Shown here: piece by piece, positions 31,944-39,298 of the stretch | How the letters are laid out: each line of letters starts with the position of its first letter | How positions within the stretch are numbered: the first letter of the stretch is position 1 | Source of the DNA: Massilia alkalitolerans DSM 17462 | GTDB lineage: Bacteria > Pseudomonadota > Gammaproteobacteria > Burkholderiales > Burkholderiaceae_D | NCBI RefSeq assembly: GCF_000427785.1 | Contig: NZ_ATYR01000029.1 | Coordinates: 1 to 64,000 of the forward strand | DNA length: 64,000 nucleotides | Direction of reading: 5' to 3' | Position numbers and translations under genes: made by a program | The notes under the pieces: model-generated | Database searches by the model: none | What the model saw: the letters and a program-made list of their open reading frames with translations, nothing else | Told to the model about the DNA's origin: nothing

Positions 31944-32207
31944 ATGAAGCTTAGAAAAATTGGCAATTCCCAGGGCACCACGTTCAGCCGGGACGTCTTG
32001 AACAAGGCTGGCTTTGCGGACGGCCAAGAACTCGACATCGTGGCCTCGCCAGGCGAGATAAAGATCGTTCCGGCCGCGGTCGAGGGCGTGTTGGTATCGC
32101 TTACGGTTGCCGAGGCGAGGGCGCTCGCTTCCGGGAAGATCGACTCGAGGCCCGGCCTCGCTGCTGTAAATAAGGTCCGGCGCCTAATCGGCGAGGAAGA
32201 GAATTAA
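31944..32207 (+). CDS. AbrB/MazE-type antitoxin or transcription factor, 87 aa
   Basis: MKLRKIGNSQGTTFSRDVLN and then GQELDIVASPGEIKIVPA form the swapped-hairpin AbrB domain, which binds operator DNA as a dimer. The C-terminal part would contact a toxin if one exists. The next gene, 4 nt downstream, is not a recognisable PemK, PIN or MazF toxin. The dyad promoter just upstream suggests autoregulation. Confidence 0.8.
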   Translation: MKLRKIGNSQGTTFSRDVLNKAGFADGQELDIVASPGEIKIVPAAVEGVLVSLTVAEARALASGKIDSRPGLAAVNKVRRLIGEEEN

Positions 32208-32211
32208 GTGA

Positions 32212-32547
32212 ATGGCAATCAAAACCACTGGCGCAGAATTCTGGCGCTTCTATAACGACGAGAAGGCGTGGCCCGAAGGCGCATGGCATGAGGACACCGT
32301 TGTCAAGGTTGACGGCGAGGTCGTCGATGATTACACCCGCGAGCTGGTGCCTGATGGCGCGCAGGTCGTGATCGATGGCGGCGTGATCTACATGGACGAG
32401 CGCGGCGATAAGAGCGTTGCGTTCGAGAGCCACTTCCGGAAGTGGCGCAAGGCCCAGGATACCGTCGCGCTCGTGGTTGAATGCCCAGCTGAGGTCGTGG
32501 AGACGGTCAAGGCAGCCATCAAGGCTGCGGGCGGCAAGGTGATTTGA
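32212..32547 (+). CDS. Hypothetical protein after the AbrB-type gene, 111 aa
   Basis: The start ATG 32212 lies 4 nt after the AbrB-type stop, so the two are almost certainly co-expressed. The protein (MAIKTTGAEFWRFYNDEKAW, later KVDGEVVDDYTRELVPDGAQ) has an alpha/beta look and no known toxin motif. It may be the partner of the AbrB-type protein or simply the next plasmid gene. Confidence 0.6.
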   Translation: MAIKTTGAEFWRFYNDEKAWPEGAWHEDTVVKVDGEVVDDYTRELVPDGAQVVIDGGVIYMDERGDKSVAFESHFRKWRKAQDTVALVVECPAEVVETVKAAIKAAGGKVI

Positions 32548-32557
32548 AGGGGGCAAC

Positions 32558-32851
32558 ATGCGAGACGTATTTGAACCACGCAACGAGCCGGCCAAGAGCA
32601 TCTACTTGGCGTTCCAGGCGGAGGCGGCGAAGCGCCAAGGACGCCCGCTTCAAGACCGGCTTGAGGCCGAGCGCGCGGCGGTGCATCAGGAGTGTCAGCG
32701 CCAGGCCGAGAGCCGCGGCCTGAAAGCGCCGACGATCGACGAGGTAGCCGCTGCCGAGCGATACGCCATGGGCTCGATCGACTACGGCTTCAAATGGGCA
32801 TATCAGCTCGCGCGCATCATGACTCCCGTCGCCGGCGCGCCGGCCAAATAG
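32558..32851 (+). CDS. Hypothetical protein, 97 aa
   Basis: The ATG at 32558 follows AAGGGGGC. It is helical and rich in Glu, Arg and Ala (QAEAAKRQGRPLQDRLEAER). It continues the AbrB-led operon with a 10-nt gap. No domain is recognised. Confidence 0.55.
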   Translation: MRDVFEPRNEPAKSIYLAFQAEAAKRQGRPLQDRLEAERAAVHQECQRQAESRGLKAPTIDEVAAAERYAMGSIDYGFKWAYQLARIMTPVAGAPAK

Positions 32852-32863
32852 GATAGAGAAATC

Positions 32864-33094
32864 ATGGCTTCACAGAAGTGCTGGCTCCTCAAGTACGTCG
32901 TCGGTAATCCCGCGATGTTTTCGCGCGTGACGACCGACGATTCCAGCCCGGCGCGACGTGCCTTGGTGCTCGAGGATGCGGCCAAGGTGGCGGCAAACGG
33001 CTGGCGGGTATGGGTCGAGCATGCAGTCACCGGCGCGCGGATTTTCGAGAGCGCCGCTGAGAAAGCGCACCAGAAGGCCGCAAAGGCCGGATGA
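32864..33094 (+). CDS. Hypothetical protein, 76 aa
   Basis: It opens MASQKCWLLKYVVGNPAMFS and continues the same operon after 12 nt. It is small, basic and alpha/beta (WRVWVEHAVTGARIFES), resembling short plasmid proteins of unknown role. Confidence 0.5.
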   Translation: MASQKCWLLKYVVGNPAMFSRVTTDDSSPARRALVLEDAAKVAANGWRVWVEHAVTGARIFESAAEKAHQKAAKAG

Positions 33095-33112
33095 CACTCA
33101 ACCGATTTGAAG

Positions 33113-33418
33113 ATGACCGAGAGTTGCACACTGAGGAAGAGCGCGAGGCCATGCCGAGCTTGCCCATGGCGCGAAGACGCCAGCGCGCCCGACATCCCGA
33201 ACTTCGACATGGATTTGGCCGAGTCCTTGGCCGCGACATGCCCGGACGAGCGCGGGATGGGGCCGGACTTCAGCGCAAGCCTGTTCGCCTGCCACAAGAG
33301 CAGGGAAGGCAAGGAAATCGCCTGCGCCGGTTGGCTGGCGATGGTGGGTCACCGGCATCCCCAGGTGCGCCTGGCGGTGCTGCTCAAGCGCCTTAGTACG
33401 CCTAACAAAACCCTCTAG
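33113..33418 (+). CDS. DUF6283-like cysteine-rich protein, 101 aa
   Basis: The start is ATG 33113 (TTG 33107 is in frame). The pattern RPCRACPWR, then IPNFDMDLAESLAATCPD, FACHKSREGKEIACAGWLA and HPQVRLAV is that of the DUF6283 family of phage and plasmid proteins, with five conserved cysteines plus His that may bind metal. The function is unknown. It ends the AbrB-led operon. A different frame overlapping it from 33091 lacks such motifs. Confidence 0.7.
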   Translation: MTESCTLRKSARPCRACPWREDASAPDIPNFDMDLAESLAATCPDERGMGPDFSASLFACHKSREGKEIACAGWLAMVGHRHPQVRLAVLLKRLSTPNKTL

Positions 33419-33463
33419 TTGCTCAGCAGGAAACAGCCGAGTACACTGAGACGTGCTGACCGC

Positions 33464-33486
33464 CCGCTATCGGCCAAAAGCGGACG
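33464..33486 (-). repeat. REP-like 23-bp repeat, copy 1
   Basis: On the minus strand it reads CGTCCGCTTTTGGCCGATAG followed by CGG. The ends CCGCT and AGCGG can pair. It is related to the copies at 33784 and 34829. Confidence 0.5.
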
Positions 33487-33534
33487 AACATCAGTCAAAC
33501 CGTTTACTCCTACCTAACAGTTGAGAAGGTCAAT

Positions 33535-33737
33535 TTGCAAAGTTTTTTGGAAACTCATTGGCACCAAATATGGGGAGCAGGGCTAGCTATTCTGGGGATG
33601 TATTTTGCTATCCGCAGAGATCTCCCGGTTGTATTCAAGGTGGTCGGACATTGTTTCGCTTAACAGGCATGAGCGCGATCGTCGCGGGCCTGCTCATTGC
33701 ACTAATCGGCGTTGCAGTCGCGGCGGGCGTATTTTGA
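33535..33737 (+). pseudogene. Small two-helix membrane protein broken by a frameshift
   Basis: From TTG 33535 (with GAAGG upstream) the frame gives a hydrophobic helix (GAGLAILGMYFAI) and DLPVVFKVVGH, then stops at 33663. The next frame over, from about 33648 to the TGA at 33737, gives LFRLTGMSAIVAGLLIALIG and VAVAAGVF. The two pieces fit one protein of about 67 residues if one frame slip near 33630-33650 is corrected. The function is unknown. Confidence 0.5.
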
Positions 33738-34069
33738 TGAGCTGTCTGCAGATCGATCGGCCAATGTCAGGATAGTGGGTGGGGCCACTTTGGGTCGGTT
33801 GCTGACGTAAATTGACTGGCGGTAACTATCTAGGAACGGACGTTACGCACGACTTCCGTTTCCATGATTGCACGCGATGGCCGCAGATGATAAGGCTACG
33901 GCCGTGGCGAAGAACCCGCTTCGGAGTAATTAAACCACGAGAGCTTTAAAGCAACCAAAAGCCATTACTTGTGTCGCCGCAAGACCGTTATATTAACTAA
34001 GATACGAAGCAGTTGAAAGCGCGCACACGATTGGCCTGCAAGTTGCAAAGATGCTACTACAGGGTTAAG
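33738..34069. other. Non-coding stretch
   Basis: No convincing gene or RNA is visible. It contains one diverged copy of the REP-like repeat at 33784-33808, and its codon usage is unlike coding DNA in any frame. It looks like decayed DNA. Confidence 0.4.
33784..33808 (+). repeat. REP-like repeat, diverged copy 2
   Basis: GCCACTTTGGGTCGGTTGCT followed by GACGT aligns with copy 3 at 34829 but has lost the complementary ends. Confidence 0.35.
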
Positions 34070-34279
34070 CTAGAGGCGTTCTTTTGCACACGGCTTAGTC
34101 GGCCATTTGGGCCCTTCGGGGCCCTCTTTTTCGCCCACGCGTTCTTGCGACGCAGCTGATCGTGGTTCGTGCGCGCTGCGCATACCCAGTCGACGCGAAA
34201 CTACAGTGATCAGCCCTGCAATCAAAACCATGAACCATGCAATCAACAAGATTGCCAGTACGTCAAGTTCAGTTAGCAT
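34070..34279 (-). CDS. Small single-pass membrane protein, 69 aa
   Basis: ATG 34279 follows GGAG at good spacing. One transmembrane helix (VLAILLIAWFMVLIAGLITV) is followed by a basic, hydrophilic tail. A longer frame upstream has no ribosome site. The function is unknown. Confidence 0.5.
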   Translation of the reverse strand: MLTELDVLAILLIAWFMVLIAGLITVVSRRLGMRSAHEPRSAASQERVGEKEGPEGPKWPTKPCAKERL

Positions 34280-34457
34280 CTCTGCTCCAGTTGAATGTGG
34301 ACCGCTCGAATACGATCTAACTAAGCTTGATGTCGAACGTGCTGGAAGTAGAGCGTGCAGGTCCCGGCGCACATGACAGGTACGAAATTCTTATCTGCTA
34401 CCAGTCAATTTATGACGTCTAGGAGGTGGCACGCTCACCTTAAGTCCGTAATGGACG

Positions 34458-34679
34458 TTATCTTGGAGCCTTACGGCGTTCGGACGTAAGCGGTACGCCC
34501 GAAGCACTATGATTGGAGCGAAAATGACCAGCGGGGCGGTTGAGGATCCGCTCAATTAACTCATGCGGCACTCCGGCAAGTGTGGCGAACGTTAAGCCGC
34601 GCTCTCGCTCGAATGCTGCTTGTGTAAGCAACGTTATCTCAACCAGCTCAGCGGTTCGTACATCTACTCTGCGGGTCAT
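34458..34679 (-). CDS. Hypothetical protein, 73 aa
   Basis: It opens MTRRVDVRTAELVEITLLTQ and continues AAFERERGLTFATLAGVPHE, a plausible small helical protein. TAAGG lies close to the ATG. The last 20 residues look less regular, so it may be a remnant. No family is recognised. Confidence 0.4.
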   Translation of the reverse strand: MTRRVDVRTAELVEITLLTQAAFERERGLTFATLAGVPHELIERILNRPAGHFRSNHSASGVPLTSERRKAPR

Positions 34680-34828
34680 ACCTTACCAAACCTCAACCAG
34701 ATTTGCTGTTGCGCCTTTACCCCCATCCGAGAGTTGATTGTGACATGGTCTAGAAGAAACGTATGTTAGTAAGCGTACCGAAAGCCTCCAGTAACTATTG
34801 ACTTGCAACCCGACCACAACAAGTTGCT

Positions 34829-34856
34829 ATGTCTGCTTTGGGTCGATAGCGGACGT
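34829..34856 (+). repeat. REP-like repeat, copy 3
   Basis: ATGTCTGCTTTGGGTCGATA followed by GCGGACGT matches copy 1 at 19 of 23 positions by eye. The same word is common between genes of many proteobacteria and often creates false short frames. Confidence 0.55.
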
Positions 34857-34913
34857 ACGCTGGTCCAGTCAGGGCACTAATATGGCGTCCGTGTTCGTAG
34901 ACGAACTGATGCC

Positions 34914-35054
34914 ATGGCCCGTGCACTTCTTCCCGAAGACCTGTGGTCGCTAATAGCAGCCCATCTTCCGACCCATCGCCCATCGCCGAAAGGCGGCCGC
35001 CCGCGCGTCGATGATCGCGCGGATGAAGTTGACCGGCGATTGACGAACTTCTAA
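34914..35054 (+). pseudogene. IS5-family transposase, N-terminal remnant
   Basis: MARALLPEDLWSLIAAHLPT and then HRPSPKGGRPRVDDRA is the classic opening of IS5/IS1031-type transposases. After about 36 residues the similarity stops and the frame ends at 35054. It is the scar of a decayed element different from the one at 1-281. Confidence 0.75.
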
Positions 35055-35132
35055 TGGCGAACTCTTGTGGGCTCGCCGAACAGGCGCCGCTGGCGCTCCG
35101 CACCGGACGGCATCCGGAATTCAACCAGACCC

Positions 35133-35378
35133 ATGAAACTTCTCGCTACTCTCCTTGCCACCATGGCCTTCATCGCGCCGGCGACTGCCGCTTCCAAGAA
35201 CGGCACGACTACGCCGGCGAGCTGGCTCAAGTACTACCAGGCTAACCTCCCCGAGGCGAAGGCCATGCTCCAAGCATGCGTTGCCAAGGGTTTCGATTCA
35301 CTCCGCGGCGAAGAACTCATTAAATGCGAAGCAGCGCGCGACGCATGGCACTTCCAGCCCTATAAGCCCAAGAAGTAA
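35133..35378 (+). CDS. Small secreted EexN-like protein (possible entry exclusion), 81 aa
   Basis: The start at ATG 35133 gives a signal peptide MKLLATLLATMAFIAPATA. The mature part WLKYYQANLPEAKAMLQAC with KCEAARDAW follows the layout of EexN-type entry-exclusion proteins: a YY-x-x-N-x-x-x-A helix, then two cysteines separated by about 17 residues. Such proteins block redundant conjugation. No lipobox is seen, which is a difference from many EexN proteins, so the assignment is tentative. Confidence 0.45.
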   Translation: MKLLATLLATMAFIAPATAASKNGTTTPASWLKYYQANLPEAKAMLQACVAKGFDSLRGEELIKCEAARDAWHFQPYKPKK

Positions 35379-35420
35379 GCAGCTTGCGGGAGCGTTGGCC
35401 ATGGCCATCTCCGGCGGCCG

Positions 35421-36530
35421 TCATGCAAATGCCAGCTGTCCGAGCCCTTCGTTCTCATCGAGATCGGCCTCGAGCTGGGATGGCGTGGTGGGCAAGTGAT
35501 CCTCGATCCAGTCGGCAAGGGTCGTTTTCCCTATCCATCCCGCGGTCTCGCGCCTGAGGGCATTGTCGATCTGGAGCCAGCTCCAGCGGCCACCTGGCGC
35601 GGCCGCACCGAGACTTTGTCGGGTCGGGTAATGGCCGTGCACACCGACATAGGCGCCGACCCAGGCATGCAGATTGGGCTGGGTGAGCAGGCGTACAGCC
35701 GGGTATTCCTGGTCTAGCCATACACTCAGGCGCATCTTCTCTGACCAGCCCATCGCCCCCCGCTCCATCACGGCGTTGATCCTCTCCCACGTCCAGCCGC
35801 TTTTCGCAGCCACAGGCGTCTCGCAGTCCTTGGTAGGGAAGCAGCCGTGCATGGCTACGTGGTCCCGGACCCACCGGCGCAGGTTTGCCGGCGTGAGAAA
35901 ACGCTCGTCCGGATATGTGCGATCCAGCCATCTGGCCAAGCTCTCGCCCACCACCCAGCGCCAGGTGCCGCGCGCCATGCTGCTCTCGACCTGGCCCCAG
36001 GTCCAGCCGGTGCCCTCGATCGGTCCGGACTTCGCTGTCGGCAGCGCGCGGGCGTTCCGATCGGCATAGTCCTCGACCCAGCGGCGCAGCCGCGATTCTG
36101 GCACTTCCTCGAACTCGGGATAATGCTTCTGCATCCATTTCGCCAGACTGCTGCCTGCCTGGATCAGGGTGTTGTCGAGGTGCGCCCAGGTGAAGTTGTG
36201 GCCAGCGATCCTGCCGGACTCCCGGAAAGGGAACTCGCCGTCGTGCGAAGTCCTGTACCCGGTCACCAGCTCGTTGATCCTGTCGGCAGTCAGGCGGGCC
36301 GACCGACTTCGCTTGAGCTGTGGGTACTGGTCGGCGAGCCATTCGGCCAGCGAGGTGCACGTTGTGAAGCCGAGCCTCCCAGTGCGAATCGCGTCGTTCA
36401 CGGACAACCAGGTTCGATCGGCGCCAGCGATGGCGCCAGAGTGCGCGTGCGGGACTGCGCCGTCGTTGGCCGCCATGTGCGCGGTAACCCACTCCCGCAG
36501 CATGGCGCTGGTGATCGAAGATGGCGTCAC
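35421..36530 (-). CDS. Tandem-repeat protein of five units of about 65 aa, 369 aa
   Basis: The whole chain is built from about five diverged units of the form L-x-x-WV-x-H/Y, then G/A-x-x-P-T/H-x-x-SG-x-I, then G-x-TW-x-x-I/V-x-x-A-x-x-x-G, then G-W-x-x-x-x-SLA-x-WL-x-x-x-YP. Each has two helices flanking a conserved Trp. The repeat spacing and basic content suggest DNA binding, as in other helix-pair repeat proteins of mobile elements, but no named domain is recognised. The stop overlaps nothing; the upstream neighbour at 36527-37525 lies in the opposite gene order with a 4-nt overlap. Confidence 0.65.
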   Translation of the reverse strand: MTPSSITSAMLREWVTAHMAANDGAVPHAHSGAIAGADRTWLSVNDAIRTGRLGFTTCTSLAEWLADQYPQLKRSRSARLTADRINELVTGYRTSHDGEFPFRESGRIAGHNFTWAHLDNTLIQAGSSLAKWMQKHYPEFEEVPESRLRRWVEDYADRNARALPTAKSGPIEGTGWTWGQVESSMARGTWRWVVGESLARWLDRTYPDERFLTPANLRRWVRDHVAMHGCFPTKDCETPVAAKSGWTWERINAVMERGAMGWSEKMRLSVWLDQEYPAVRLLTQPNLHAWVGAYVGVHGHYPTRQSLGAAAPGGRWSWLQIDNALRRETAGWIGKTTLADWIEDHLPTTPSQLEADLDENEGLGQLAFA

Positions 36531-37525
36531 GACATGCCCATTCCCGGCCCGTTCATATCGTCTTCATCGGCTTGCTCGCCGGCAGGGCAGTAGAGTTGGC
36601 CAGTGCTCGCCAGCGCGTCCTTCAGCTCCTCCCAGTGGGTCGCGACCCAGCCACTACCAGGCTTGTCGAAGTTCTGCTCGAGATCCGAGCGAACGCGGGT
36701 CAGCAAGGTTTGTGCGAGATGCTGCATGTGCACTTCATCCACACTGTTGTGCTGGAGTTCGGCATCCTGCTGAACCAGGCGAAGCGCGTCGCCAATGCCC
36801 CACGCAGCAAGGGCGACCCTGCGATCGCGCAACATCGTCGAAAGGTCAGCGTTCCCCAGCTTCTCGGTCATCAGCACGGCCAGTTTATTTTCCAGCTGCG
36901 CGCGCGTGCCAGTGTCCACGACCGAGCCCAGGATTTTCTCAACCTGCAGCGCGAGGTGCTTCGCTGCGGCATCCAGGTCGTTGCGGGTCAGCGCCTGTTC
37001 GAGGTCATTGCCGAAGTCCTTCGCAGTAGACGAATCGACGCTGTAGCGCACATTGCGGCTCACATACAGGCCATCTCCGCCGAACTCGAAGAGCCTGGGG
37101 CGATCGCCATGCCAGCATCCTTCCAGTTTCATCGCCTTCAAACCGTGGCCGTCGTCGAAATGGTTCGCAAGCGCGAACACGGCCCTGAGACTTGCGCCAC
37201 CTTCGAATTCGTAGGTGTCGAGAAGCTTGTTGAATGCAACATCCTCCGCAGTACCGAAGTGCTGCGCGAGCAACCGCAGGTAGTCCTGGATGGATTCGTT
37301 GGCGGGATCGGGCAGCGGCAGATTCAGGTCGCTCGCCAGAGACGCAAGCCCGTCGTGAATTTCATCCCAGGTGGGTTCATCGGACTCGGACATGCTTGCG
37401 ATGTAGACCTGGCCGTCGCCCGGCTGGCTTTCATCCAGATTGAATGCACCGAACAAGGCCTTGATGACTGGGGTCACGTTGTTCAGCACAATCACGCCAG
37501 TGGCGTCGTAATAGTTATTTGACAT
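36527..37525 (-). CDS. Hypothetical protein, 332 aa
   Basis: It opens MSNNYYDATGVIVLNNVTPV and overlaps the repeat-protein gene downstream as ATGA, so they are coupled. It is acidic, mixed alpha/beta in the first half and helical in the second (NDLEQALTRNDLDAAAKHLA). No domain is recognised. It lies 26 nt after the DpdA-like gene. Confidence 0.6.
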   Translation of the reverse strand: MSNNYYDATGVIVLNNVTPVIKALFGAFNLDESQPGDGQVYIASMSESDEPTWDEIHDGLASLASDLNLPLPDPANESIQDYLRLLAQHFGTAEDVAFNKLLDTYEFEGGASLRAVFALANHFDDGHGLKAMKLEGCWHGDRPRLFEFGGDGLYVSRNVRYSVDSSTAKDFGNDLEQALTRNDLDAAAKHLALQVEKILGSVVDTGTRAQLENKLAVLMTEKLGNADLSTMLRDRRVALAAWGIGDALRLVQQDAELQHNSVDEVHMQHLAQTLLTRVRSDLEQNFDKPGSGWVATHWEELKDALASTGQLYCPAGEQADEDDMNGPGMGMS

Positions 37526-37551
37526 TCTACTTTCCTTAATAAAGTCGGGAG

Positions 37552-38556
37552 TTAGGCTGGTGCGAAAGTGCTCTCGGACGGGTTCTCTTCTCCGCCTTCT
37601 TCGTCTTGGTCTTCGTCAGGGAAGAGCTGTTCGAACCCTTGCTCCGCGTGCCAGGCCGGGTTTGGCCCGTCGATTTCGTTTCCTGTGATCAGGTCCAGCC
37701 AGGCACCCATATGCTCGTCCACCTCTTCCGCTTCGACAGGGAGCAGAGATGCGGTGCGGCTCACCTGCGTGCCGGCCGCGGCTGCTCGGTTTTTCGATAC
37801 CCAGTCCAGCATGAATTGGCCTCGCAAGTCCATCGTGCGGCCAGTGGGATGTTCTTTGCGGGCAGCGAAGTCCCACGCGAGGGAGTCGATACTTGCAATG
37901 CGCGGGTGCTGGCCCAGGTGCTGCATGCTTCTGCCTTTGACCCCGAACAAATGTACGCGCGTATGTGGCGGCAAGATCCTGTCGAGGGTGTCGAGAACAG
38001 CGAAAACTCCTACCTCGCCATGCAAATTCCTCCGGCACATAGAGCCGATCCCGATCAGTTCGGGCCATTCCAAGAGAGGCAGCTTGTCAGCGCAGTAGAC
38101 GTACTGCGCGGGCGTCCAGCCCTGCAGCACCGGCATGGGTGGCGGAAGGCCACGATCAGCCGCAGCACGGCGCAGGGCACTGAACATTCGGACGGTCTCA
38201 GCGACCCTGAACATCACGCCAGCTTTGTCGCCGGCGATCTCCGGTTCGACACAATGGTCCATACTCGCGTACCAGGACCAGTCGTAGGATTCGACCAAAT
38301 TGAGGTACTGGTCAATCGACCAGGGGAAACCAAAATATTTTGACGCCGCCACGAAGCCGCCACTGTCTAAGGCTGCATTTAGCCCACCGAAATGGGCGCG
38401 ATCGACCGTGCGCACGCTCGTGATCTCGCCGAGTTCATTGCGTCGCATGAAGGCGTTTGCCGAGAAAAGAACGGGGAGGCCGGCATCGCGTGCGATCTCG
38501 ACCAGGCGGCCGCCCGGCAGCGGGATTCCCGCGCGGATCATCGCGGGGGAAGTCAT
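37552..38556 (-). CDS. DpdA/TGT-like (tRNA-guanine transglycosylase fold) protein, 334 aa
   Basis: The layout matches the TIM-barrel transglycosylase relatives grouped with DpdA. It has ALDSGGFVAASKYFGFPW (DSGGF, the substrate-pocket Asp region of TGT, about residue 64), WYASMDHCVEPEI, PVLQGWTPAQYVYCADKLP, GIGSMCRRN, VHLFGVKGRSM and RIASIDSLAWDFAARKE (about residue 210-226). DpdA inserts 7-deazaguanine bases into DNA, while TGT acts on tRNA. No dpdB or preQ0 synthesis gene is in the window, so the base and substrate are open. It leads the unit 38556-35421 and overlaps the small gene at 38553. Confidence 0.75.
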   Translation of the reverse strand: MTSPAMIRAGIPLPGGRLVEIARDAGLPVLFSANAFMRRNELGEITSVRTVDRAHFGGLNAALDSGGFVAASKYFGFPWSIDQYLNLVESYDWSWYASMDHCVEPEIAGDKAGVMFRVAETVRMFSALRRAAADRGLPPPMPVLQGWTPAQYVYCADKLPLLEWPELIGIGSMCRRNLHGEVGVFAVLDTLDRILPPHTRVHLFGVKGRSMQHLGQHPRIASIDSLAWDFAARKEHPTGRTMDLRGQFMLDWVSKNRAAAAGTQVSRTASLLPVEAEEVDEHMGAWLDLITGNEIDGPNPAWHAEQGFEQLFPDEDQDEEGGEENPSESTFAPA

Positions 38557-38681
38557 TCGCTTCTCCAGTCGTCACTGGCCAACGCACGCCGCTCGCGCGC
38601 GTCCTCAGCCAGGTGTCGCACCCTGGTGCGCTGGCCGGCGATGGGCGCATGCATGTCGGCCGACATCGGCTGCGCGGTCAT
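38553..38681 (-). CDS. Small hypothetical protein at the edge of the accessory block, 42 aa
   Basis: ATG 38681 to a TGA that overlaps the next start as ATGA; it opens MTAQPMSADMHAPIAGQRTR. It lies directly at the junction with the copper island and could be the remnant of a longer gene. Confidence 0.35.
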   Translation of the reverse strand: MTAQPMSADMHAPIAGQRTRVRHLAEDARERRALASDDWRSE

Positions 38682-38716
38682 GATCGTTCGCAGGCTCGCC
38701 TGACTCTCCTGCAACT

Positions 38717-39298
38717 TTGGACAGACAGCTCGCGCAGCGTCCACAAAACCGCATGCTCGTGCGGGAACAGGAAGTGGCCTCCGCCGAGTCGAGCCTGGCC
38801 CAGGCGGACCGGAACCCTGACTGGAGTGTCGAACTGGCGTACCAGCAGCGCGGCCCTGCCTATTCGGACATGGTATCGGTCGCCGTGTCGGTCCCCCTGC
38901 AGTGGAACCGGAAAAACCGGCAGGATCGTGCCCAGGCTGCGAAGCTGGCCACCGTGGAGCAGCTCAAGGCCGAGAATGAGGAAGCATTGCGGTCGGACCT
39001 CGCCCAGGTACGCGCGATGATGGACGAATGGACCGTTAACCGTGAGCGCATCGACCGCTACTCGCGTGAACTGGTTCCGCTGGCGCAGGCCCGGATCGAG
39101 GCCAGCTTGGCCGCCTACCGCGGTGGCAAGGCCAGCTTGGCCGACGTGCTGTCGGCGAGGCGCGAGGAGGTCGACGTGCGGCTGCAGGCCCTGCAGCTGG
39201 AAGCCGAGACCGCCCGACTTTGGGCGCAATTGAACTTCCTCTTCCCACAAGGCGAGCCGACAGCACCAGGCATGCAGATCACCGGAGGGCGCCAATGA
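38717..39298 (+). pseudogene. cusC: CusC/TolC-type outer-membrane efflux protein, C-terminal half
   Basis: The frame resembles CusC only from about VREQEVASAESSLAQADRNP to the end. The usual first half of the roughly 420-residue protein, including signal peptide and first barrel strands, is missing. The segments YSDMVSVAVSVPLQWNRKNR and LVPLAQARIEASLAAYRGGK are typical of the second structural repeat. The break near 38700 is the border with the accessory block. The stop overlaps cusB as ATGA. Confidence 0.8.

Noticed and set aside
34795-35124. A 109-codon minus-strand gene
   Set aside because: It is composed of the REP-like repeat and the reverse of an IS5 transposase remnant.
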